In this document: piece after piece, positions 16,359-24,420 of the stretch
How the letters are laid out: every line of letters starts with the position of its first letter
Position numbering within the stretch: position 1 is the stretch's first letter
From: Terriglobia bacterium
GTDB taxonomy: Bacteria > Acidobacteriota > Terriglobia > Acidiferrales > UBA7541
Length of the DNA: 64,000 bases
NCBI GenBank assembly: GCA_020073585.1
Contig: JAIQEV010000011.1
Coordinates: forward strand, 1 to 64,000
Reading direction: 5' to 3'
Program-made: the position numbers and the translations under genes
The notes under the pieces: model-generated
Database searches by the model: none
Told to the model about the DNA's origin: nothing
The model's input: the letters and a program-made list of their open reading frames with translations, nothing else

Positions 16359-17561
16359 TTGCCGACCCTGCTTCATTCGCTCTGGCGTTACGCGCTGCTG
16401 CTCGTGGCCGCGGCGCCCCTCGCCTATTACGCCGCCGCGACCTTCGCCGCCGTACGCTTTTTCCGCCGCGAGCGCGCCCGCCAGCTCCCCGCGTTTACTC
16501 CTCCGGTGAGCGTCCTGAAGCCCGTGCGCGGCGTGGATTTCGCTTCCTACGAAAATTTCGCCAGTTTCTGCCGCCAGGACTATCCGGACTTCGAGCTGCT
16601 CTTCGCCGTCAACGATTCCGCCGATCCCGCCGTCGCGCTGGTCCACCGCCTGATGGCCGAATTCCCGCACCGCCAGATCCGCCTGTTCATTGGCGCGGAA
16701 ACCGTCGGCTCCAACCGCAAGGTCAACAAGCTCTGCCGCCTGGCCCGCGCCGCCCGCCACGACATCCTCGTCGTCAGCGACGGCGACGTGCGCGTCGGCC
16801 CGCGCTACCTGCGCGAAGTCGCCGCGCCCTTCGCCGACCCGCAGACCGGCGTCGTCACCTGCTTCTACCGCGGCATCGCGCAGGAAAACCTCTTCGCCGC
16901 CATCGAAGCCATCGGCGCCTCTTCGGATTTTTTCGCCGGCGTCCTCATGGCCCATTGGCTCGAGGGCATGAGCTTCGCTCTCGGCGCCACCATGGCCACC
17001 ACTAGGGCGTGGCTCGCCAAAATCGGCGGCTTCGAAGCCCTCGCCGCCACGCACTCGGACGATTACGAGTTCGGTCATCGCATCGCCCTGCAAGGCGGCC
17101 GCATCGTCCTCTCCCGCGAACCCGTATGGACCATGTACCCGGCGCAGTCCGCGCGAGGTTTCTGGGAGCACCAGGTGCGCTGGGCGCGCACCGTGCGTCT
17201 CTGCCGCCCGCTCTCCTTTGCCGGCTTGATCTTCACGCACGGCCTGCCCTGGGCCCTGCTCGCCGTGTTCCTCGTGCCCGGCAAAGCCCTGGCCGCGGCC
17301 TGGCTCGCCGCCTATCTCCTTCTGCGCCTGCTGCAGGCCTGGGTGGTCGGCGTGTGGGGCGTCGGCGATGACGTTCTGCGCCGCAAGCTCTGGCTGGTGC
17401 CCTTCCGCGACGCTTTGTACTTCGCCGTCTGGCTCGCCAGTTTTGCTTCCAATCGCATCACCTGGGGCGGCACCCAATTCGCGATGCAAAAAGGCCAGAT
17501 GGTCGCCGTCGAAGAGGACAACCCCGCCGCCGCGGCCCTTTCCACGCGCCCGCGCAGCTAG
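16359..17561 (+). CDS. hpnI: HpnI-like glycosyltransferase, copy 2
   Basis: 400 residues with the same plan as the copy at 13139: N-terminal helix, GT-A domain, C-terminal helices. The motifs read PPVSVLKPVRGVD, SDGDVRV, DDYEFGHRI and HQVRW. The two share long stretches (RKVNxLCxLxRAARHD, YLREVAAPFADP) and clearly arose by duplication. It starts at a TTG with GGACGGGA upstream. The gene ends the hopanoid/glycan run and is followed within five bases by a heptamer repeat array. Whether both copies are HpnI or one has a new acceptor cannot be told. Confidence 0.85.
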   Translation: MPTLLHSLWRYALLLVAAAPLAYYAAATFAAVRFFRRERARQLPAFTPPVSVLKPVRGVDFASYENFASFCRQDYPDFELLFAVNDSADPAVALVHRLMAEFPHRQIRLFIGAETVGSNRKVNKLCRLARAARHDILVVSDGDVRVGPRYLREVAAPFADPQTGVVTCFYRGIAQENLFAAIEAIGASSDFFAGVLMAHWLEGMSFALGATMATTRAWLAKIGGFEALAATHSDDYEFGHRIALQGGRIVLSREPVWTMYPAQSARGFWEHQVRWARTVRLCRPLSFAGLIFTHGLPWALLAVFLVPGKALAAAWLAAYLLLRLLQAWVVGVWGVGDDVLRRKLWLVPFRDALYFAVWLASFASNRITWGGTQFAMQKGQMVAVEEDNPAAAALSTRPRS

Positions 17562-17565
17562 CCGC

Positions 17566-17668
17566 CGAAACTCGAAACTCGAAACTCGAAACTCGAAACT
17601 CGAAACTCGAAACTCGTTCTCCTTTCCCAGCCTCTTTCGAATTTCGTATTTCGCATTTCGAGTTTCGC
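17566..17668. repeat. Two opposed 7-bp repeat arrays
   Basis: Seven perfect copies of CGAAACT (17566-17614) begin five bases after the hpnI stop codon. At 17635-17668 about five units of TTTCGNN, the reverse complement form, follow. The two arms could pair into a long imperfect hairpin in RNA or single-stranded DNA. Confidence 0.9.
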
Positions 17669-17780
17669 TTCCTCCCCCGCCCGGGTTGACGCTTGGCGCT
17701 TTCCTGATTAAAGTAGAAGAGATGAATCGCGGTTGCCGGGACACCCGGAGTTGCCGCGGTTCCTTTTTGTTCCTCCCCGC

Positions 17781-17855
17781 TGGGAGGTCGTCCAATCGGT
17801 AGGACTCCAGACTCTGACTCTGGCTATCCTGGTTCGAGTCCAGGCCTCCCAGCCA
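17781..17855 (+). tRNA. tRNA-Gln(CUG)
   Basis: A full cloverleaf: acceptor TGGGAGG pairs with CCTCCCA, the D-arm is GTCC/GGAC, the anticodon stem is CCAGA/TCTGG with loop CTCTGAC (anticodon CTG), and the T-arm contains GGTTCGAGTCC. The discriminator is G and CCA is encoded. The TGGG start of the acceptor stem is usual for tRNA-Gln. Confidence 0.96.
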
Positions 17856-18097
17856 AAATTTCTTGCCGCCATCGCCCGCGCAGGGAAGGCCTTCTGGCAT
17901 TCACTTTCCGCCCCTCGCTCCTTCGTCGAAAATCTGGAAGCAGCCTCCCGGCGCGCAGCGCAGGAGGATGGCGGAGCAGTCTGGAAAATTGATCGGGGAT
18001 CGGGTGTTGGTCCTGCGGCCCAGCTTTTTTTGCGGCCACGCGCGGGAGTGCGCGCGGTCAAAGACGGCCGCTGCCGCCGCTCGCCGGAAGAAGAGTC

Positions 18098-18589
18098 TTA
18101 CAGTCCCTTTTGAATGGGGTAGCCCTTGGCCACCCAGTCGGTGGCGAAGTCCGTGGGCAGGATGAGCACGCGCAGGTGCGTGAAGCCCATGTCGCGCAGG
18201 GCAGCGAAGGCCGGGCGGATATTGGGGCAGCGCGCCAGGGGGCAGCAGCCGCAATAGACCACCAGATTCGTCTCGCGCGGAAGCGTTCCCGCCCATTTTT
18301 TCAGATCCGCAAGGCCCTGTTCCGTCGACGCGGAGCCGTGGAACGCGGCCCCGGGGATGTGCGCGCCTTCGAAGAGCGTGCGAAAGCCGGCGCAGACGAC
18401 GACCGGGGAACCCGCGCTCTTCGCCGCCGCAAGCTCGCGGACCAGATCCGCGGCCTGCACGCTCTGCGCGGGCGTCCAGGGATCGGACGCGGCGGGCGCC
18501 GGCAGCCATGCCAGCAGCACGGCGAACGCAACGAGCAAGCCGGAAACGAGCAGGGCTTTCGGGGCTGCGATTCTTTTCTGGACAGGCAT
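18098..18589 (-). CDS. Exported rhodanese-domain protein
   Basis: 163 residues with an N-terminal hydrophobic signal or anchor (about 12-34) and a rhodanese domain that should lie in the periplasm. The active-site loop is YCGCCPLARCPNIRPAF, cysteine-rich with a CPNIRP tail, a variant of the usual C-x4-R loop. It may move sulfur or act as a thiol/redox protein; the extra cysteines could also bind metal. GAGGTG lies seven bases before the ATG. It follows the conserved unknown gene on the same strand by 30 bp, so they may share a transcript. Confidence 0.85.
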   Translation of the reverse strand: MPVQKRIAAPKALLVSGLLVAFAVLLAWLPAPAASDPWTPAQSVQAADLVRELAAAKSAGSPVVVCAGFRTLFEGAHIPGAAFHGSASTEQGLADLKKWAGTLPRETNLVVYCGCCPLARCPNIRPAFAALRDMGFTHLRVLILPTDFATDWVAKGYPIQKGL

Positions 18590-18619
18590 TGGCTTGCACC
18601 TCGCTGGGGAAATTTTTAA

Positions 18620-19588
18620 CTAGCCGCCGGATTTCACCGTGCGCTGGCGGTGCATTTTCAGGGCCGTGGTGCGCAGCGTCTCCGGAACGTTCTTGTTGGT
18701 GATGAGCATCTTGAGGTCCTGGGCATTCAGGAGCGGCAGCATGTGCAGAGTAACGTCCAGCGGCGTCTTGGGATTGTTCATGAGGCTGCGGATGACCAGA
18801 TAGTTCTTGCGGAAATTGCGGTTGTTGGCGATGAGCCGCAGGATTTCGTCGCTCAGGTTGGTCATCGCCGCGAAGGATTCGACTTCGCGGTCGGTCAGGC
18901 GCGGCGACTGCAGGACCGCGCGCTGCACCACTTTGTTGGAATCGCGAATCAGCGAGCGCCGCTCGCCCGAGCCGCCCTTGAGGGCCAGTTGCACGCGCTG
19001 CGACACGGTCATCTTGGCCAGCCTTTGCAGCAGCGTCTGCTGTTTGGCCTTGTCCGGCTCCGCGGCGGCCACACCCTCCGCCAGCGCGGCTTCATCCACC
19101 GCCGAGCCGCGCAACTCCTCGAGCTGCTTCTTTTGGTCGAGCGTGACCGAGGTGGAGTGCTCGAGCGCGGCCGCCAGCGCCGGGCAGCCGCTGACGCGGT
19201 CCAATTCTTCCATCAGCGTCTGGATGTTCTGCGTGGAAAGATGGCGCACCACGGGAACCAGATCTTCGGCGGGGCAGGCATGGTTGTGGACCAGGGCTTC
19301 GCCGATGCCCGGCTTCTCCGCGAGATTGTGCGCGCAGTAGTGGAAGAGCGCAGGCAGGGCCTTCTCCCGCTTGAGGGCGGCGACGAAGGATTCGGCGGAT
19401 TGCGAGACCAGCGCCTGCTGGGCGTGCTCGGCGACCATGGCGTCCTCATCGGCGGAAAAGACCACCAGGATTTCGGCGCGGTCGGGGGGATCGAGATGCA
19501 GCGTGCCGCCGCAGATGGCCAGCTTGCGCTCGCGCGTGGCGCGGCCGATGCGGAATTGCTCGATTTGCTCAGCGGTGAGTGGTTCCAC
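18620..19588 (-). CDS. Conserved protein of unknown function with helical repeats
   Basis: A 322-residue soluble protein, no signal or TM segment, GTG start at 19588. The C-terminal 120 residues (KMTVSQRVQLALKG, LIRDSNKVVQRAVLQSPRLTDREVE, ILRLIANNRNFRKNYLVIRSLMNNPKTPLDVTL split over successive helices) look like HEAT-type helical pairs with an Asn-Pro-Lys-Thr turn. I have seen this pattern in Acidobacteria and Deltaproteobacteria but know no function for it. Its start overlaps the end of the RodZ-like gene by 20 bp, so the two are coupled, which hints at a link to cell shape or envelope. Confidence 0.7.
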   Translation of the reverse strand: MEPLTAEQIEQFRIGRATRERKLAICGGTLHLDPPDRAEILVVFSADEDAMVAEHAQQALVSQSAESFVAALKREKALPALFHYCAHNLAEKPGIGEALVHNHACPAEDLVPVVRHLSTQNIQTLMEELDRVSGCPALAAALEHSTSVTLDQKKQLEELRGSAVDEAALAEGVAAAEPDKAKQQTLLQRLAKMTVSQRVQLALKGGSGERRSLIRDSNKVVQRAVLQSPRLTDREVESFAAMTNLSDEILRLIANNRNFRKNYLVIRSLMNNPKTPLDVTLHMLPLLNAQDLKMLITNKNVPETLRTTALKMHRQRTVKSGG

Positions 19589-20375
19589 GGGTTGTCGGCC
19601 TCAGGTCTTTGCGACTTAAGCTGATTGTACCCGAGGAGCCGGGCGTGCCAAGGGGCGGCATGGCCTGGCCGTTCAATTCCAGCAACACCGCGCTGGAATC
19701 CGCGGCGCTGACCTCGAAGCGCTCATTGGCGGCAAAGTGCAGGGTGTCGCCGGAGCGCATTTCGCCGTCCAGGAGAACTACGCCGTCGGCCACGATGCGC
19801 ACGCGCGTGGGGGCGCTGGCGGAAACGGAGAGGTCCAGGGAGGCTTCCGCCGGAACGCTGGCGGCGGGCCTCTTTTCCGCCGGCAACGCCGGTGCAGTGG
19901 TTGTTGACGTGGTGGCAACAGGAGGTGCGGCGGCCGCGGCTGCGGGGGCCGGAGTACTCGCCGGGGCGCTGGCCGCGGCGGTGTGCGTGGAGCGGCGCGC
20001 GGAAAGTCGGCGCCAGCCATAGACGACGCCGGCGAGCAGCAGGACGAGCACAACCGCGGCCACGGCGGCGGGGAGCCAGCGCGGCAGCTCCTGGGGCGTG
20101 GGCTCGAGCGTCTGGTACGGCTGCGGAGGCGGCTCCTTGCTGCGCGCCAGGTCGAATTCGGCGAGCAGGCTCTCTTCGTCGAGGCCCAGGTAGCGGGCGA
20201 TGGTGCGCACGAAGCCGCGGGCGAAGACCCCGCCGGGCAGCTTGCTCCACTCCTCGCTCTCCAGGGCTTGGAGATAGCGATTGGATATGCGCGTGGCCAT
20301 GGAGATCTCTTCCAGGGAGACCTCGCGCATCTCGCGCTCGCGCTTCAATCGCTCGCCAAAAGTGCCCTTGGTCAT
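19569..20375 (-). CDS. RodZ-like HTH membrane protein
   Basis: 268 residues from the ATG at 20375. Residues 1-75 are a Cro/C1-type helix-turn-helix (FGERLKREREMREVSLEEIS, then RYLQALESEEWSKLPGGVFARGFVRTIARYLGLD), residues about 105-125 a single TM helix, then an Ala/Thr/Pro-rich linker and a C-terminal DUF4115-type beta domain (SAPTRVRIVADGVVLLDGEM). This is the layout of RodZ, which ties MreB to the membrane in rod-shaped cells. An upstream in-frame start is possible but lacks support. The gene overlaps the conserved unknown by 20 bp. Confidence 0.88.
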   Translation of the reverse strand: MTKGTFGERLKREREMREVSLEEISMATRISNRYLQALESEEWSKLPGGVFARGFVRTIARYLGLDEESLLAEFDLARSKEPPPQPYQTLEPTPQELPRWLPAAVAAVVLVLLLAGVVYGWRRLSARRSTHTAAASAPASTPAPAAAAAAPPVATTSTTTAPALPAEKRPAASVPAEASLDLSVSASAPTRVRIVADGVVLLDGEMRSGDTLHFAANERFEVSAADSSAVLLELNGQAMPPLGTPGSSGTISLSRKDLRPTTRGTTHR

Positions 20376-20568
20376 AAGCAGGGACCTGCCTGAAGTATGC
20401 GGCTGGCGACGGGGCGAGGTGCGGAAACCCGTCCGAGAAACTATAGGCGGGCGCTGCAGGAGTGTCAAACGGCGGCAAGAAAAAGAAGGTCGTCTGCACT
20501 GCGCCTGATTCTGCCGAGGAGATGTATCAGCGGCGTTGCGCCATCCGCCGGGTCTTATGGACCAGGCT

Positions 20569-21981
20569 TCAATCGCCGGTCTTGGATAGGACCTTTACCA
20601 ATTCGTATAAGAACGTCTGGCCCTCGTAAAACGATTGCACGCTCAGCCGTTCATCCCGTCCGTGGAAGCGGATGTCATCGCGGTCCATGAAAATACCCTG
20701 GACTCCATAGGTCGGAATACCCGCCGCGCGCAGGTAGGCCCCGTCGGTCGCGCCCATGACCATGGTCGGCACCACCGGCACACCGGGCCAGAGCGTGTCC
20801 GTAACGCGGCTAACGGCGTTCAATACATCCGGCCGCAAAGCGGAAGCCGGCGCCTTCGTCACGTCGTGGATAATCTTAACGGTGACCTGGTCGTCTGCCA
20901 GGACCCTTTGCAACGTGCTCTGCACATATTCGACGGAGTCCTCGGGCAGGACCCGGCAATTCACGGTCGCAGCCGCGAGTTGCGGCAAAGCGTTCATCGC
21001 GTGCCCGCCTTCCAATTGCGTTGCCACGCAGGTCGTGCGCAGTGTGGCGTTCCACGCCGGAGAAGCCGCTGCCACCCGCGGCATGGCCTCCTGCGAACCT
21101 TCGGCAACCTTCGCGAGATCTTCTTTCAAAGGGCCCGCTTCGAGCTTGGCCATCTGCCGGAAATAAGCCGCGGTCACTTCGTTGGTTTTCAGCGGAAATC
21201 CGAAGTGCGCAAGGCGCTCCAGGGCGCAGGCGAGATGATAGATCGCATTGTCCGGCACGGGCAGCGAACTGTGACCACCCTTGTTGCGTACCTCCAGCCG
21301 AAAATTGACCACGTACTTCTCGCTCACCTGCAAGTCGTTGGAGATCTTCTTCCCGCCCGCCGATTCGCCCCAGCCGCCCTCGTTCAGGGCCAGCTCTGCA
21401 TCGATCAAATCCCGGTGGTTCTTGAGCAGCCAGGTGACGCCGTTGTACGGGCCGCCGCCCTCTTCATCCGCGGTGAGCGCCACGATGATATCGCGGTCGG
21501 GCCGGAACCCTTCTTGCTTGTACCGGATCAAGTTCGCGATCCAGATGGCCGCCTGCGCCTTATCGTCGCCGGTGCCCCGGCCGTAAAAGAAGCCATCCCG
21601 TTCAATGAATTGAAACGGGTCCAGAGTCCAGTCTTCCCGCTTGGCTTCCACGACATCCGTGTGGGCCAGAAGCAGGAGCGGCTTGCGGGCCCCCGTGCCG
21701 TGATAGCGAACCACGAGATTAGCCTTCTTGGGGTTCGCGCCGCCCACAAAGATATCGGACTCCGGGAATCCCGCGGCTCTCAACCGCGCTGCCGCTGCCT
21801 GGGCAACGGGAGTGGTCGCGCCCGTCGTATAACCAGACTGGATTTCGACAAATTCCTTGTAGATCGCGCGCGCGAGCTGTTTTTCCGCCTCCGGCCGCAT
21901 GGATTGGGCACTGAGGGGAGCGGCGCAGAGAAACGGGATGAGGAGCAATCGGAGGACTGAACATTTTTTCGCGGTCAGCAT
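20569..21981 (-). CDS. Secreted M20-family zinc metallopeptidase
   Basis: 470 residues with a signal peptide (about 8-26, ending PLSAQ). The M20 di-zinc site is complete: H107 and D109 in LAHTDVV, D139 in GRGTGDDK, and the catalytic and metal glutamates E173-E174 in ADEEGGG. A dimerisation domain lies around residues 220-350. It should cleave small peptides or acylated amino acids in the periplasm or outside the cell. Its promoter puts transcription start on the A of the ATG, and it has no Shine-Dalgarno. The cytochrome c gene diverges 258 bp away. Confidence 0.92.
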   Translation of the reverse strand: MLTAKKCSVLRLLLIPFLCAAPLSAQSMRPEAEKQLARAIYKEFVEIQSGYTTGATTPVAQAAAARLRAAGFPESDIFVGGANPKKANLVVRYHGTGARKPLLLLAHTDVVEAKREDWTLDPFQFIERDGFFYGRGTGDDKAQAAIWIANLIRYKQEGFRPDRDIIVALTADEEGGGPYNGVTWLLKNHRDLIDAELALNEGGWGESAGGKKISNDLQVSEKYVVNFRLEVRNKGGHSSLPVPDNAIYHLACALERLAHFGFPLKTNEVTAAYFRQMAKLEAGPLKEDLAKVAEGSQEAMPRVAAASPAWNATLRTTCVATQLEGGHAMNALPQLAAATVNCRVLPEDSVEYVQSTLQRVLADDQVTVKIIHDVTKAPASALRPDVLNAVSRVTDTLWPGVPVVPTMVMGATDGAYLRAAGIPTYGVQGIFMDRDDIRFHGRDERLSVQSFYEGQTFLYELVKVLSKTGD

Positions 21982-21987
21982 TGCGAC

Positions 21988-22016
21988 ATTGTTCCACGGT
22001 GAACAGGCTGATGCAA
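21988..22016 (-). promoter_or_regulatory. Promoter of the M20 peptidase gene, putatively leaderless
   Basis: On the minus strand TTGCAT (22016-22011), a 17-bp spacer and AACAAT (21993-21988) are followed by six bases and the ATG at 21981. The predicted start is the A of the start codon. Confidence 0.4.
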
Positions 22017-22239
22017 CTTTTCCATGCCCTTGCCTTCCAGCGGCTTACTCGAGTTTGTCCGGGAAATGGCTCCCGCCGCTGCATGGCAGAGAAGAGGGGG
22101 CGGGCGACAGGCAGGGTGAGGGGCAGCATTGACAACGAAAGCGCAAAGGGGGTAACTGCGGGATGGAGGGCCCAGCGCGCACGGCTCTTCACTCCTTCCG
22201 GCAACGTCCCCAGAATGTACGCGCAGGTGGAGGCTCATC

Positions 22240-22686
22240 ATGAGGTACCGGGCCACGTTCGGCGCAGCCCTGATGTCTGCGCTGCTGTTGTGCTTCGTTC
22301 CCTTGAACAATGCCCAGGAAAAAGAAGAGGGCGCGAAGATCAAGAAAAAGAAGGTCAGCTACACGGCGCCGGATTCGGGCGTCGAGATGTATCAGCGCTA
22401 TTGCGCCGCCTGCCATGGCCAGGATGGCAAGGGAGGCGGGCCGGTGGCGGCGGAGCTCAAGGTGCCGCCCACGGACCTCACGGCCCTGGCCAAGCAGAAC
22501 AGCGGGAAGTATCCCGCGGAGCGGGTGCTGGCGGTGCTGCGGCACGGAGTCAGTGTCCCGGCGCACGGCACCAGCGACATGCCGGTGTGGGGGCCGGTGC
22601 TGCAGTCCATCAGCTCTCCAGAGCGGGTGGTGCATTTGCGCATTTTTAATTTGAACCGCTACATCGAGTCGCTGCAGCGGAAATAG
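22240..22686 (+). CDS. Periplasmic c-type cytochrome
   Basis: 148 residues with a signal peptide (about 1-25, ending NNAQ), a lysine-rich linker and one class I cytochrome c domain. Haem is attached at C55-A-A-C58-H59 and the distal ligand is probably M114 in SDMPVWG. It would carry electrons in the periplasm. GGAGG precedes the ATG. A possible TTGACA -35 lies at 22129-22134. No oxidase or dehydrogenase gene is adjacent, so the partner is unknown. Confidence 0.92.
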   Translation: MRYRATFGAALMSALLLCFVPLNNAQEKEEGAKIKKKKVSYTAPDSGVEMYQRYCAACHGQDGKGGGPVAAELKVPPTDLTALAKQNSGKYPAERVLAVLRHGVSVPAHGTSDMPVWGPVLQSISSPERVVHLRIFNLNRYIESLQRK

Positions 22687-22830
22687 CGTACCGCCGGGAT
22701 TCCCAGTCCACAGGAGGAAAGAGCTTCTTCGGGAGGCGCAGGAGGGGTGTGTCCCTTGCGCGGCAAAAGGAAGCGGGGAAGAGAGGCCAAGAGAGCGATG
22801 CCGGGATGGCAACCCGGTACGAGGAGTTAG

Positions 22831-22860
22831 TTGCGCGTCGGAAAGGCGGCTGCTTATACT
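22831..22860 (+). promoter_or_regulatory. Promoter of the GGDEF gene
   Basis: TTGCGC (22831-22836), an 18-bp spacer and TATACT (22855-22860). The start would be near 22867, giving an 86-nt leader. The 266 bp between cytochrome and GGDEF genes otherwise show nothing recognisable. Confidence 0.45.
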
Positions 22861-22952
22861 GGCCTATAGTTCGGCCCGTCATGGGAACCCTTCCGCGGGT
22901 GCAGGCAGAGGTGCAGGCCGGCGGAGAACTCGAGGCACGGATCTAACCAGAC

Positions 22953-24110
22953 ATGGAGGACGTGAAACAATTTCCGGCTGTGGAACGGCGCCGCAACCCC
23001 TCTGTGGCGCTGGAGCGCCGCGAAGCGGGCGAAGTCGCGATCTTCCAGGAACTGGGCAAGGCGCTTACCTCTTCCCTCCAGCTCGACCAGGTTCTCAGCA
23101 CCATCATGGAGAAAATTGACCAGTTTTTACGTCCCGACAACTGGTCGCTGCTGCTGCTGGACGAAAGCAAGCAGGAGCTGTATTTCGAACTGGCCATCGG
23201 CAAGGCCTCGCAGTCGCTGAAGGATGTGCGCATCAAGCTGGGGCAGGGCATCGCCGGCTGGGTGGCGCAGCACGGGGAAGCCGTGGTGGTGCCGGACGTC
23301 TCCAAGGACACCCGCTTTTTTGCCAAGGTGGACGAAAAGACGAAAATGGAAACGCGCTCCATCGTGGCCGTGCCCGTGAAGTTCCGGGACACCTGCCTGG
23401 GGGTTATCGAGCTCATCAACTGCTACGGCAAGGAGGGCTTCCAGGAGCGCGACCTCAAGCTGCTCGAGGCCCTGGCGGACTTCGCGGCCATCGCCCTGGA
23501 GAACGCCCGGCACGTCAAGCGCATCCATGAGCTGACCATCACCGATGACTGCACCAGCCTGTACAACGCGCGGCACATGACCTTCATCCTGGACACCGAG
23601 ATCTACCGCTCCAAGCGCTACAACTACGAATTTTCCCTGGTGTTCATCGACCTCGACCACTTCAAGCTGGTGAACGATACCCATGGGCACCTGGTGGGTT
23701 CGCGCCTGCTGGGGGAGATCGGTGAAGCCCTCAAGACCCACTGCCGGCTGATCGATTTTGCGTTCCGTTACGGCGGGGATGAGTTCGTGATCCTCCTGCC
23801 GCAGACCTCCAAGGAAAATGCCCTGAACGTGGCCCGCCGCCTGCACAAGCTGGTGCGCGAGACAACCTGGCTGGAGAAGGAAGGGCTGAACATCCACGTC
23901 ACCGCGAGCATCGGCGTGGCCGCCTATCCCCAGGATTCGCGCACCAAGGAAGGCGTGATGCACCTGGCGGACGAGGCCATGTACCTGGTGAAGAATACCA
24001 ACCGCGACAGCGTCGCCGCGGCGAACATGGGCATCCTCGGCCCGCAGTCCGCGGAAACCTCCGGAACGCCGGACGCCACCGGAAGTTCCCGACCCACCGA
24101 CCGGACCTAA
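22953..24110 (+). CDS. GAF-GGDEF diguanylate cyclase
   Basis: 385 residues, cytoplasmic. A GAF sensor domain occupies about 28-185 and the GGDEF domain about 195-350. The active site is GGDEF at 274-278, and an inhibitory c-di-GMP site RxxD (R265-D268) lies exactly five residues before it, so the enzyme should make c-di-GMP and be subject to product feedback. The GAF ligand is unknown. The C-terminal 30 residues are Pro/Thr/Ser-rich. The gene ends shortly before the truncated lptC copy. Confidence 0.94.
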   Translation: MEDVKQFPAVERRRNPSVALERREAGEVAIFQELGKALTSSLQLDQVLSTIMEKIDQFLRPDNWSLLLLDESKQELYFELAIGKASQSLKDVRIKLGQGIAGWVAQHGEAVVVPDVSKDTRFFAKVDEKTKMETRSIVAVPVKFRDTCLGVIELINCYGKEGFQERDLKLLEALADFAAIALENARHVKRIHELTITDDCTSLYNARHMTFILDTEIYRSKRYNYEFSLVFIDLDHFKLVNDTHGHLVGSRLLGEIGEALKTHCRLIDFAFRYGGDEFVILLPQTSKENALNVARRLHKLVRETTWLEKEGLNIHVTASIGVAAYPQDSRTKEGVMHLADEAMYLVKNTNRDSVAAANMGILGPQSAETSGTPDATGSSRPTDRT

Positions 24111-24153
24111 CCCCCCCTAGCGCGCGCTATACTCATACGCACAGCGAACGACA

Positions 24154-24200
24154 GTTGACCGCTTCGCGGTCACGCTTGCAGTCGACCGCTTCGCGGTCAC
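24154..24200 (+). repeat. Pair of 20-bp palindromic repeats with 27-bp period
   Basis: GTTGACCGC-TTC-GCGGTCAC at 24154-24173 and GTCGACCGC-TTC-GCGGTCAC at 24181-24200, seven bases apart. The pair lies between a TATACT box (24128-24133) and the ATG of the truncated lptC copy, accounting for most of the extra distance relative to the intact gene. Confidence 0.85.
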
Positions 24201-24228
24201 GCTGGAAAAGGAGCGGCGCACCCGCACG

Positions 24229-24420
24229 ATGCGCAGAACGGAAGCGGCGCGCTATGCGCGCTGGTCGGCTGGCGTGGCGATGGTCCTGGCGGCCATCACG
24301 CTGGGAGTGTATGTGCAGCGCGGCTGGGTGGCCCGGCGCGAGCGCCACGACACCATCCACACCCGCAACTTCCTGCGCCAGCTACTTCTTCTCAAGGAAC
24401 TCCCGGCAGCTCATTCATAG
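24229..24420 (+). pseudogene. Truncated duplicate of the lptC 5' end
   Basis: A 63-codon remnant of the gene at 28407. Bases 24240-24346 match 28418-28524 with a single mismatch, and 24347-24367 match 28711-28731. The missing 186 bp lie between two GCGAGCGCC direct repeats of the intact gene (28516-28524 and 28702-28710), so the remnant has lost them by recombination between short repeats. After 24367 the similarity stops and the frame runs into the end of the permease gene. The membrane anchor (about residues 12-28) is kept but the LptC domain is gone. Confidence 0.85.

Noticed and set aside
17566-17668. Heptamer array considered as a CRISPR
   Set aside because: Units are 7 bp with no spacers; no cas gene is nearby.
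17781-18097. tRNA-Gln as an integration site
   Set aside because: No integrase and no repeated tRNA 3' end were found within the following region.
22749-22946. 65-codon frame between cytochrome c and GGDEF genes
   Set aside because: It overlaps the predicted GGDEF promoter and shows no conserved feature.
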